The notes beneath the pieces are model-generated. The model searched no databases. It was not told the origin of the DNA and saw only the letters and a program-made list of their open reading frames with translations. Below, in pieces: positions 9,469-17,039 of a stretch of 54,801 nucleotides of DNA (its first letter is position 1; each line of letters starts with the position of its first letter). The DNA comes from Acidiferrobacteraceae bacterium (GTDB taxonomy: Bacteria; Pseudomonadota; Gammaproteobacteria; Arenicellales; UBA868), in contig PBOB01000071.1 in assembly GCA_002724185.1 (NCBI GenBank), positions 1-54,801 of the forward strand. Direction: 5' to 3'. Made by a program: the position numbers and the translations under genes.

Positions 9469-10386
9469 ATGTCAATGACTTTTGATCCAACATATCCAAG
9501 GGACCTTCACGGGTATGGCCCAAATCCGCCGAAAGTGGCTTGGCCTAGCGGCGCTCGTTTGGCCCTACAGTTTGTGCTCAACTATGAAGAAGGCGGCGAA
9601 AATTGTGTCCTCCATGGCGATCCAGCCTCCGAAGCTTTTCTTTCGGAAATTATTGGTGCCGTCCCACGGCATGGGAAGCGACACATGAGTATTGAGTCGA
9701 TCTACGAATATGGTGCCCGTGTAGGAGTTTGGCGCGTGCTTGAGTTTTTCCGAAGGCGAGAAATACCTATCACATTATTTGGTGTCGCGATGGCACTCCA
9801 GCGAAATCCTGACGTTGCTATTTCTGCTCTCAAGGCGGGCCATGAGATTTGTTGCCATGGATACCGTTGGATTGATTACCATGATGTGCCAATTGATATT
9901 GAACGCGAGCATTTACATAAAGCGATTGAGATCATCCAAGAATTAACCGGCCAGCGCCCTTTGGGTTGGTACACAGGTCGAACTAGTGAAAATACGCGTA
10001 AGCTAGTTGTTGAAGAGGGTGGATTTCTTTATGACGCAGATGATTACAGTGATGATTTGCCCTATTGGGTGCACATGTTAGGCAGAGATCATTTAATAGT
10101 TCCTTATACACTTGATGCGAACGATATGAGGTTTGCTACTACACAAGGGTTCAACTCAGGCGAGCATTTTTTTGCTTATCTGCGAGATACGTTTGACGTG
10201 CTTTATGCTGAAGCCGCTGAGGTTCCGAGAATGATGTCGATAGGCCTTCATTGCCGATTAATTGGACGACCAGGTCGTATGCGTTCCCTTGAGAAGTTTG
10301 TTAATTACGTCCAAGGGTATGACAAAGTATGGTTTTGCCGAAGGATTGATATAGCTGAACATTGGCGTATGCATCGCCCAGCATAA
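9469..10386 (+). CDS. puuE: Allantoinase PuuE (polysaccharide-deacetylase fold)
   Basis: PuuE is the allantoinase of the NodB/polysaccharide-deacetylase fold, hydrolysing allantoin to allantoate; it is unrelated to metal-dependent AllB. Family segments are YPRDLHGYG at the amino end, LQFVLNYEEGGE, the EAFLSE segment, HMSIESIYEYGARVGVWR, HGYRWIDYHD and GWYTGRTS. The 305-residue length fits. I chose the ATG at 9469 because family members begin a few residues before YPRDL. A GTG at 9433 with an AGGT upstream would add 12 residues and is an alternative. It is divergent from uraH, and the roughly 165-base gap must hold both promoters. Confidence 0.95.
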   Translation: MSMTFDPTYPRDLHGYGPNPPKVAWPSGARLALQFVLNYEEGGENCVLHGDPASEAFLSEIIGAVPRHGKRHMSIESIYEYGARVGVWRVLEFFRRREIPITLFGVAMALQRNPDVAISALKAGHEICCHGYRWIDYHDVPIDIEREHLHKAIEIIQELTGQRPLGWYTGRTSENTRKLVVEEGGFLYDADDYSDDLPYWVHMLGRDHLIVPYTLDANDMRFATTQGFNSGEHFFAYLRDTFDVLYAEAAEVPRMMSIGLHCRLIGRPGRMRSLEKFVNYVQGYDKVWFCRRIDIAEHWRMHRPA

Positions 10387-10394
10387 CAGTATCT

Positions 10395-10943
10395 ATGATA
10401 ATAAATTTAGATATTCCAAATCACCGTTTTTCATGTCCACGGCCCAGTCAAATGGATCAAGCTGAATTTGTTGAATGCTTTGGAATTATATTTGAACATT
10501 CCAGCTGGATAGTAAGTGAGGCTTGGCACGCAGGATTAACTGCCCATGATGATTATGCAGATGGCTTGTTTAGCTCTTTTGTGGACATCGTAGAGGATGT
10601 TGGCTATGAGGCTAAGTTATTGTTATTGCGCGCGCATCCTGACCTCGCAGGTCGGCTTGCACAACAAGGGGAAACAACGGATTTTTCAATAAGCGAGCAA
10701 CATAGCGCTGGTCTAGATTACTGTAGTCAGGAAGAGATTAGAGAGTTTTATCACCTGAACCAAAGATATACAGACAAATTTGGGTTTCCCTTTATTTTGG
10801 CTGTCCAGGGCCTTGAACGAGTAGAAATATTGAAAATATTTAGGAAGCGTGTTGAAAATGAAATGGAGAATGAATTTGATGAGGCTATTAGACAGGTTTT
10901 CAAAATTGCTCGATTAAGACTCAGCCAAATTAAACTGGCTTAA
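10395..10943 (+). CDS. uraD: OHCU decarboxylase
   Basis: UraD decarboxylates 2-oxo-4-hydroxy-4-carboxy-5-ureidoimidazoline to (S)-allantoin, the step after UraH. The protein has the catalytic-histidine motif LLRAHPDLAGR (His about 81) and the later FGFPFILAVQG segment typical of the family. The ATG at 10395, eight bases after the puuE stop, gives 182 residues. A TTG at 10362 inside puuE would add 11 residues without family support. It is the second and last gene of the short puuE-uraD transcript, which ends at the terminator at 11042-11066. The functional call is secure. Confidence 0.93.
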   Translation: MIINLDIPNHRFSCPRPSQMDQAEFVECFGIIFEHSSWIVSEAWHAGLTAHDDYADGLFSSFVDIVEDVGYEAKLLLLRAHPDLAGRLAQQGETTDFSISEQHSAGLDYCSQEEIREFYHLNQRYTDKFGFPFILAVQGLERVEILKIFRKRVENEMENEFDEAIRQVFKIARLRLSQIKLA

Positions 10944-11041
10944 ATCGTCAAGATTTTTTTCAGATAGATTGCCAGGCCTGGTTCGGCCCTGTATGATGAT
11001 CATCTTGAGATGACTCTACACCAATTCAAGATGTACCTCGC

Positions 11042-11066
11042 AAGGAACCTGGCTGGTTCCTTTTTT
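11042..11066 (+). terminator. Intrinsic terminator after uraD
   Basis: A perfect 8-bp stem, AAGGAACC (11042-11049) with GGTTCCTT (11055-11062), has a 5-base loop and is followed by more T residues to 11066. It lies 98 bases after the uraD stop and 120 bases before the next gene. It would separate the puuE-uraD transcript from the carbamoyltransferase operon. Because it lies in a long interval with other dyads, an attenuator role for the downstream operon is possible but not shown. Confidence 0.8.
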
Positions 11067-11187
11067 GCTTTAAGGGGTGGTGTTTCTGCGCTCGATTATC
11101 TTAGCGGTTTAGTTTTGGTTGATCTGTTGGTCAGAATCAATTAATGAGGAGTTTGTTTAACATTCAAGTAGCAAGAGGATTATTGCG

Positions 11188-12216
11188 ATGGCATTGAGTC
11201 GAGATTTCGCACCAAGAAGTATTATCGAGCAGGTTGAGCGCACCGGCATCAAGGGGCGCCATCTAAGTTTTATTGATGATCTTTCTACTGATGAGCTAGG
11301 GGATTTGTTTCTAACTGCTGAGATGTTCGAACCATACTGGAAAACTGGATTAGAATTACTTCGTCATCGGATTCTTTGTACTTTGTTTTTTCAGCCAAGT
11401 ACTCGTACAAGATTTAGTCATGAAACTGCGATGTATAGGCTGGGTGGAAATGTTTTGACTGAGTCCAACCCAATGATTAGTTCTTCTGCCGCAAAAAATG
11501 AATCACTTTACGATTCAATAAGGGTTATCTCGCAGTATGCTGATGTCCTGGTTTTACGCCATCCTGATGAGGAGCGTGTACTTGAAGATATTGAAAGACT
11601 TGGTTCCGATACAATACCTATCATTAGTGGAGGCTATGGCAATGTTACCCACCCCACTCAGGGCTTGCTGGATATGTATACGGCATGGCGGGCAATTGGT
11701 GGCGACTTTTCTGCAATGACAGTGATGATTGCGACACCTGATTTGTCAAGGGCTCGCTCTGGTCAATCATTTGCACTCGGTTTAGCCCGAATGGGCGCTC
11801 GGATTGTGTATTCTGGTACTACTGGCTTGCGCACGCCAGACGTAATTAGGACGAAATTGGATGCAGCCAATGCCGATTACCAAGAATACAATGATTTGAC
11901 GATTGTTGAGCAGGAGCAATTGATTGCAGATGAAGGTGTCGATCTTTTGTATCTGCCAGGATGCTCAGTAAAAAAGGGCGACCCCGGACGGGATGATTTT
12001 ATGAGGAAAATGGAGGAGTACTATTTTACGGTTGACGGCTTACGCAGGATCGAGCAGAGAAGCGGGAAGACAGTCGGAGTTATGCACTCTTTACCCAGAA
12101 ACGAGGGCGAATTCGATTTCGCCATCGATCAGACTCCCCACGAGCTTTATTTTAAGCAAATAAGTTTTTCTGTCCCTCTTCGAATGTCATTATTGGCAAA
12201 TATCCTTGGGCTTTAA
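11188..12216 (+). CDS. Catabolic carbamoyltransferase, PyrB-like (candidate ureidoglycine carbamoyltransferase)
   Basis: The 342-residue protein belongs to the aspartate/ornithine carbamoyltransferase family. The carbamoyl-phosphate site is intact: STRTR (71-75), Ser/Lys of the 80s loop (about 100 and 103), Arg124 in LRHP, HPTQ (155-158) and Arg190. The acceptor site is not that of aspartate carbamoyltransferase. Where E. coli PyrB has Arg229 and Gln231 to hold aspartate, this protein has LPGCS with Gly258 and Ser260. A PyrB-like ureidoglycine carbamoyltransferase has been proposed for purine breakdown, and the neighbours (puuE, uraD, carbamate kinase) fit such a role. It would run in reverse, making carbamoyl phosphate. 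An AAGAGGA sequence precedes the ATG. Confidence 0.8.
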   Translation: MALSRDFAPRSIIEQVERTGIKGRHLSFIDDLSTDELGDLFLTAEMFEPYWKTGLELLRHRILCTLFFQPSTRTRFSHETAMYRLGGNVLTESNPMISSSAAKNESLYDSIRVISQYADVLVLRHPDEERVLEDIERLGSDTIPIISGGYGNVTHPTQGLLDMYTAWRAIGGDFSAMTVMIATPDLSRARSGQSFALGLARMGARIVYSGTTGLRTPDVIRTKLDAANADYQEYNDLTIVEQEQLIADEGVDLLYLPGCSVKKGDPGRDDFMRKMEEYYFTVDGLRRIEQRSGKTVGVMHSLPRNEGEFDFAIDQTPHELYFKQISFSVPLRMSLLANILGL

Positions 12217-12240
12217 ACAATATTGTTGCTCGCTCAGTTA

Positions 12241-13245
12241 ATGAATAGGAAACCTAGAGTGGTAGTTATTGGGACTGGCGGGACGATTGCTGGTCACAGT
12301 GAATCTCCAACGAATTTATCCTACGATGCTGCTCAGCTACCGGTAGATTATTTGCTTAAATCTATACCGCAGTTAGCTGATCTCGCTGAGATATCAACAC
12401 AAAATATCTTTTCACTTAACTCCAAAGATATGGGTTCTAGTCAGTGGCTAGAGCTAGCTCGGTGTATTCAGAATTTGGTTAATGATAGCAACATAGATGG
12501 CGTTGTAGTTACTCATGGTACTGATACGTTGGAGGAAGCAGCCCTTTTTTTGGAGTCAACTATTAGTTCACGAAAGCCAGTGGTACTTACGGGCAGTATG
12601 CGTGCATCAACGGCTTTAAGCGCAGATGGCCCATCAAATCTTTATCAAGCAATCCAGGTTAGCGCGTCGGTTTCTGCCAGAGATCGTGGCGTGTTGGTAG
12701 TTTTTAATGCAGAAATAATTATGGGCACTAAGGTTGTAAAAGGTCACTCAATAGCAACTGGTGCTTTTTCCGCTTCTGTTGGAGGGGTGATTGGTAGCGT
12801 CTACAATGGTCATACGTTTTTCTCCATACCGCCGGGAGTATCACCCCTTTCTGGGCTTCTCGGTTCAGCCCTAAAAAACAATAATACAGGTTGGCCTATT
12901 ATAAGAACCCATTACGTTACAGCAGGTGAGACTGAAGAATCACTATTGGCTATTGCTGATCTAGATTGCCAAGGTATCGTAATAGTCGGCTTCGGTGCCG
13001 GTGAAATTCCTGACACCCTTTTGTCTGTAGTTTTAGATAAGGCAAAACAGGGTGTATATTTTGTTATTTCATCCCGTGTGAGTTGTTGTGCTGTTATGCC
13101 TGAGACAATGACTTTAGGTGAATGTGAAACCATCATTGCATCTCGCCACTTCAATCCACAAAAATCAGCAGTCCTACTGTCGTTGTCGCTATGTATAGGA
13201 TTGAGCCCGCTCGATATTTTTAGCCGAGCAGAAGTTGAGGGGTAA
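12241..13245 (+). CDS. Asparaginase-family amidohydrolase with altered substrate pocket
   Basis: The fold is that of L-asparaginase II. Both catalytic threonine regions (GTGGTIAG, Thr15; HGTDT, Thr94-Asp95), Tyr28 and Lys167 are kept. The two residues that hold the substrate alpha-amino group in E. coli AnsB are changed: Gln59 becomes Lys62 and Glu283 becomes Met290, in ungapped alignment. Asparagine is therefore an unlikely substrate. No signal peptide is visible, so it acts in the cytoplasm. Between a carbamoyltransferase and carbamate kinase, it may hydrolyse an amide without an amino group, such as oxamate; this is inference. The ATG at 12241 gives 334 residues; TTG codons at 12223 and 12226 are alternatives. 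Confidence 0.82.
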   Translation: MNRKPRVVVIGTGGTIAGHSESPTNLSYDAAQLPVDYLLKSIPQLADLAEISTQNIFSLNSKDMGSSQWLELARCIQNLVNDSNIDGVVVTHGTDTLEEAALFLESTISSRKPVVLTGSMRASTALSADGPSNLYQAIQVSASVSARDRGVLVVFNAEIIMGTKVVKGHSIATGAFSASVGGVIGSVYNGHTFFSIPPGVSPLSGLLGSALKNNNTGWPIIRTHYVTAGETEESLLAIADLDCQGIVIVGFGAGEIPDTLLSVVLDKAKQGVYFVISSRVSCCAVMPETMTLGECETIIASRHFNPQKSAVLLSLSLCIGLSPLDIFSRAEVEG

Positions 13246-13250
13246 GCAAT

Positions 13251-14225
13251 ATGCAGGAAGCTTCTACATCACTTAATTTACCGCCTAGCCTACTGATAGC
13301 CGTTGGTGGTAATGCTATTCATCCCGAGGGAATTAAAGGGACGCCAGAAGAGCAGATGACTGTAGCCGCGAAAGCGGCGGAGATGCTTTTGCCCATTCTT
13401 GAGCTTGAGCAGGAGCTCATAATTACTCATGGGAATGGGCCTGGTGTAGGTAAGACCATATTGCGACAGGTCTTAGCAAGACACCGAGTCACGCCAATGT
13501 CGCTCGATATTTGTGTTGCGAACACCCAAGGGGTAACAGCATATTTATTAATGCAAGCCTTTGAAAACGCTTTGCGTAATGCTGGGAATCCAAGGCACGC
13601 TATTGGCTTGGTGACACAAGTTGAAGTGGATCCCAATGATCTAGCCTTTACAAGGCCAAGTAAGCCTATAGGCTATTTTTACAGCCAGGCGGAGGCCAGA
13701 AGCTTAGAAATTGAGTTTGGCTGGACAATGGCAGAGGACGCTGGACGTGGTTGGCGGCAAGTTGTTCCATCACCAGAGCCGAGGCATATTTGCGATATCT
13801 CATTAATCGAGGCTTTAGCAAGTCGCGGTACTATAGTGATTGCAGGCGGTGGCGGTGGTATACCCGTTGTGCGGGATACACGAGGCATTCGACATGGTAT
13901 TGAGGCTGTCATTGATAAAGATCTGACCTCACAACATATGGCTAATATCCTAGGTATCGAGCATATGATGATTCTCACTAGTGTCAGTCAGGTAGCGTTG
14001 AACTATGGTACGCAAGAGGAGCGGAAACTCGGCGAGGTATCACTATCAGAAATCAAGCAATACCAGCGTGAAGGACATTTTGCAGCTGGCAGCATGGGCC
14101 CAAAGGTTGAAGCTGCTATTCGATTTATGGAGCGTGGCGGCAAGCGCGTGATTATTGGGCATCTCGAAGAATCGTTGGCAGCCTTAACAGGCAAAGCCGG
14201 AACACATATAGTATTAGATAGCTGA
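13251..14225 (+). CDS. allK: Carbamate kinase (catabolic)
   Basis: Carbamate kinase transfers phosphate from carbamoyl phosphate to ADP, giving ATP, CO2 and ammonia. The 324-residue protein has the amino-acid-kinase start LIAVGGNAI, the THGNGPGVG loop, EDAGRGWRQVVPSPEP, the AGGGGGIPVV loop, and the C-terminal GSMGPKVEAAIRF segment. There is no arginine deiminase or catabolic ornithine carbamoyltransferase nearby, so it serves ureide breakdown rather than the arginine pathway. It starts five bases after the amidohydrolase gene, with a GGGGTAA ribosome-binding sequence. The role matches E. coli AllK (YbcF), next to fdrA-ylbE-ylbF; the symbol is given on that analogy. Confidence 0.94.
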   Translation: MQEASTSLNLPPSLLIAVGGNAIHPEGIKGTPEEQMTVAAKAAEMLLPILELEQELIITHGNGPGVGKTILRQVLARHRVTPMSLDICVANTQGVTAYLLMQAFENALRNAGNPRHAIGLVTQVEVDPNDLAFTRPSKPIGYFYSQAEARSLEIEFGWTMAEDAGRGWRQVVPSPEPRHICDISLIEALASRGTIVIAGGGGGIPVVRDTRGIRHGIEAVIDKDLTSQHMANILGIEHMMILTSVSQVALNYGTQEERKLGEVSLSEIKQYQREGHFAAGSMGPKVEAAIRFMERGGKRVIIGHLEESLAALTGKAGTHIVLDS

Positions 14226-14297
14226 AAAGTGTTCTTTAATTTAGAGCTGCAATCGAAGTGATTAAACAATTCTTTATGTTTGAATAGGGAGTGAAAT

Positions 14298-15560
14298 TTG
14301 GTGATGACTGATGACTTAAGTTTTGATGATCCACAATGTTTTGAGCCACTAGATCCTGAACCCCGTTTACTGATGGGCCCAGGACCTGTCGACGTTTATC
14401 CCCGTGTTCTCAGGGCGATGTCGAACTCCATGCTTGGCCAGTTCGATCCACAATTTACAGAATATATGAACCAAGTCATGGTTCTTTATAGACAGATATA
14501 CCGAACCCATAACCATTGGACTTTCTTAGTCAATGGCACGGCTCGTGCTGGAATTGAAGCATGCCTGACGTCTCTAATAACACCGGGAGATCGAGTATTG
14601 ATTCCCATCTTTGGCCGCTTCGGACATTTATTGGCGGAAATTGCAAGTCGTTCAGGTGGTGAAGTGATTCCACTTGAAACTACCTGGGGCGCAGTGTTTT
14701 CTGCAGATCAGTTGCGAGAAGCTGTTTTGCAATATCAGCCCAAGATGCTTGCATTAGTTCATGGCGACACATCTACAACGATGGCGCAGCCACTCCACGA
14801 TATAGGTCCAATATGTCGTGATGTTGGTGTACTGACGTATGTAGATGCAACTGCAACTTTAGGTGGCATGTTAGTAGATACGGATGCTTGGTGTCTCGAT
14901 GCGGTGTCTTCGGGGTTACAAAAGTGTATGTCTGGTCCTCCAGGAACTTCACCCGTTACCTTGAGTGAGCGATCGGCAGAGTTGATTAAGGGGAGGCGTC
15001 ACATAGAGGCGGGAATTCGTTCTACTGATTTTAAAGAGGTCGAAGGAACTGTTATTCAGTCCAATTACCTTGATCTTGCCATGCTAATGGCTTATTGGAG
15101 TCCTATGCGCCTAAATCACCATACCGAGTCAACCTCAATGCTTTATGCAGCCCGGGAATGTGCTCGAGTGGTATTGCAAGAGGGTTTAGAGCATGGTTTT
15201 GCTCGGCATTCTCTCGCGAGTCGAGCATTACGAGAAGGCCTGGTTGCAATAGGTCTCGAATTGTTTGGCGATGCTGAGCATCGAATGGATAATGTGACTG
15301 GCGTTTGCATTCCCTCAGCAATTCGCGATGAAGCCGCTATTCGGTCTAGTCTACTGAATGATTTTGGTATTGAAATAGGAACTTCATTTGGACCTTTGCA
15401 GGGAAAGATCTGGAGAATAGGTACCATGGGCTATGTGTGTAGAAAGGCCAATGTTTTGCGTTGCTTGTCTGCGTTAGAGTACGTCCTTGATAAGAATGGA
15501 TTTTCTGTTAGAGCAGGTGCTGGAGTTGATGCTGCTTGCGCTATTTATAACAATGAGTAA
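14298..15560 (+). CDS. pucG: Ureidoglycine-glyoxylate aminotransferase-type PLP enzyme (PucG-like)
   Basis: This class V aminotransferase resembles alanine/ureidoglycine-glyoxylate aminotransferases, with the amino-terminal LLMGPGPVDVYPRVL, the PLP aspartate in VDATATLGG and the Schiff-base lysine in SGLQKCMSGPPG (Lys209). In this setting it should transfer the amino group of ureidoglycine to glyoxylate, giving oxalurate and glycine. That supplies the substrate of the AllFGH complex encoded just downstream. Alanine- or serine-glyoxylate aminotransferase is the alternative reading. Three start codons follow each other, TTG-GTG-ATG (14298, 14301, 14304), after a GGGAG sequence; spacing favours the first two. 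The gene overlaps the next small gene by eight bases. Confidence 0.85.
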   Translation: MVMTDDLSFDDPQCFEPLDPEPRLLMGPGPVDVYPRVLRAMSNSMLGQFDPQFTEYMNQVMVLYRQIYRTHNHWTFLVNGTARAGIEACLTSLITPGDRVLIPIFGRFGHLLAEIASRSGGEVIPLETTWGAVFSADQLREAVLQYQPKMLALVHGDTSTTMAQPLHDIGPICRDVGVLTYVDATATLGGMLVDTDAWCLDAVSSGLQKCMSGPPGTSPVTLSERSAELIKGRRHIEAGIRSTDFKEVEGTVIQSNYLDLAMLMAYWSPMRLNHHTESTSMLYAARECARVVLQEGLEHGFARHSLASRALREGLVAIGLELFGDAEHRMDNVTGVCIPSAIRDEAAIRSSLLNDFGIEIGTSFGPLQGKIWRIGTMGYVCRKANVLRCLSALEYVLDKNGFSVRAGAGVDAACAIYNNE

Positions 15561-15771
15561 GCCTTATAAGAGCAAAACTGAAGTAGACAATATCCAGGTA
15601 TCCAGTCAGAGGATGCTTAAGGATAAATTGCAAGTGATCAATATTGGTCTGCAAAAGTTTGCTGATGATCTCGCATCTCGTGAAGTTGAGGTAGTACAAG
15701 TTGATTGGAAGCCGCCAGCACGCGGAAACGTGAGGCTGGCTAATCTTTTAGCTATGATGAGTGACTATTGA
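15553..15771 (+). CDS. Stand-alone FdrA C-terminal domain (72 residues)
   Basis: This small protein is not a random frame: VINIGLQKFADDLA, then VVQVDWKPPARGN and LANLLAMM closely match the last 50 or so residues of E. coli FdrA (VINIGLRSFALELQ, VVHYQWSPVAGGN, LARLLERL). The FdrA gene of this window ends before that segment, at 498 residues instead of about 555. The small gene overlaps the aminotransferase stop by eight bases and its TGA overlaps the next ATG (TGATG), so it is translationally coupled on both sides. It is best read as a fourth, split-off subunit of the oxamate carbamoyltransferase. The homology is seen in the sequence; the subunit role is inferred. Confidence 0.82.
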   Translation: MSKPYKSKTEVDNIQVSSQRMLKDKLQVINIGLQKFADDLASREVEVVQVDWKPPARGNVRLANLLAMMSDY

Positions 15772-17039
15772 TGGGTGCTTCATCTGTTCTTGCACGCATC
15801 CGATCAGGAAATGAGAACGCGCTCGCGCGTATGATCCAAGGAGATCCAATCTTAGTCGATGTACTACCCGCTGGCGAAGCAATACCAGAGCTAGCTGAAC
15901 GAATCATCTTGCATGCGGGACCGCCAATTGAATGGGAGAGAATGTGTGGTCCAATGCGGGGTGCGATATGTGGGATTGCCGTCTTTGAAGGCTGGGCTGA
16001 CGACTTAACGCACGCTGCGAACCTTGCAGAGACAGGCGAGTTCCAATTCCATCCTAACCATCATTTTGCCACTGTCGGCCCAATGACAGGAATTACGACA
16101 CGTAGTCAACCTGTCTTGGTAGTCGAGAATAGAGCTTTTGGGAACCGGGCATTTTGCACACTGAATGAGGGGCTCGGAAAAGTGATGCGCTTTGGCGGTA
16201 ATGATAAATCTGTTTTAGAACGCCTAAAGTGGATACGAGATGTGCTGGGTCCTGGTCTTAGTGATGCTTTAAAGACTTATGATGGCATACCTTTGAAGGC
16301 GCTTGTTGCTCGCGGTCTTACGATGGGAGATGAAATGCATCAGCGAAACGTTGGCTCCTCCAGTTTGTTAATTCGCGAGTTGGCACCACGATTAGCAAGA
16401 ACTGTTAGGAATCAAAGTGTATTAGGTGACATTTTAGCTTTTCTCAGTGCAAATGATCAGTTCTTTTTGAATGTGGCTATGACGATGGGCAAGTCCATAA
16501 TGGATCCTGTGCGAGGAATAGACGGAGCTACAATCGTTACCGCTATGTCTCGCAATGGAACTGATTTTGGTATTGTAGTGAGTGGATTGGGCGACCAATG
16601 GTTTACCGCGCCTGTGGAAATGCCAGTCGGGTTATATTTTCCTGGATTTACCGAAGAAGATGCCAACCCTGATATGGGTGATTCGACAATAGTTGAGACG
16701 ATCGGTCTTGGTGGGTTTGCGATGGCAGCAGCACCAGCGGTTGCTGGTTTTGTTGGAGCAGGATCAGCCACTGTCGCAGCCAAGTCAACTCATGCTATGG
16801 GGCAGATTACTGTGACGAAAAATCCCGAGTGGACTATGCCGTCACTGGACTACGAGGGTGTGCCAACAGGGATTGATATTCGGCTGGTTGTAGAAACCGG
16901 GATTGCTCCACTAATCAACACTGGCATTGCCCATCGGAATCCTGGAGTTGGTCAAGTTGGTGCCGGAGTTGTTCGTGCTCCTATGGAATGTTTTGAAAAG
17001 GCTGTTGAAGCCTTTGCACATTCTATGGGTCTCTCATGA
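15771..17039 (+). CDS. allG: Oxamate carbamoyltransferase subunit AllG (YlbE, DUF1116)
   Basis: The 422-residue protein is a DUF1116 (YlbE) family member, with recognisable segments HAGPPIEWERMCGPMRGA, HHFATVGPMTGI, ARGLTMGDEMHQRN and the C-terminal LINTGIAHRNPGVGQVGAG. In E. coli the YlbE, FdrA and YlbF proteins together (AllG, AllF, AllH) form the oxamate carbamoyltransferase that phosphorolyses oxalurate to oxamate and carbamoyl phosphate. The ATG at 15771 shares its first base with the preceding TGA; the TTG at 15768 is less likely. The gene overlaps allF by four bases (ATGA), arguing for stoichiometric coupled expression. Confidence 0.9.
   Translation: MGASSVLARIRSGNENALARMIQGDPILVDVLPAGEAIPELAERIILHAGPPIEWERMCGPMRGAICGIAVFEGWADDLTHAANLAETGEFQFHPNHHFATVGPMTGITTRSQPVLVVENRAFGNRAFCTLNEGLGKVMRFGGNDKSVLERLKWIRDVLGPGLSDALKTYDGIPLKALVARGLTMGDEMHQRNVGSSSLLIRELAPRLARTVRNQSVLGDILAFLSANDQFFLNVAMTMGKSIMDPVRGIDGATIVTAMSRNGTDFGIVVSGLGDQWFTAPVEMPVGLYFPGFTEEDANPDMGDSTIVETIGLGGFAMAAAPAVAGFVGAGSATVAAKSTHAMGQITVTKNPEWTMPSLDYEGVPTGIDIRLVVETGIAPLINTGIAHRNPGVGQVGAGVVRAPMECFEKAVEAFAHSMGLS

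Noticed and set aside
11119-11140. TTGAT...ATCAA dyad before the carbamoyltransferase as an operator
   Set aside because: Arms are short and the inner CTG/CAG pairing is offset by one base; likely chance.
11188-12216. Aspartate carbamoyltransferase of pyrimidine synthesis
   Set aside because: The aspartate-binding Arg229 and Gln231 are replaced and the neighbours are catabolic; no pyrC or pyrI nearby.
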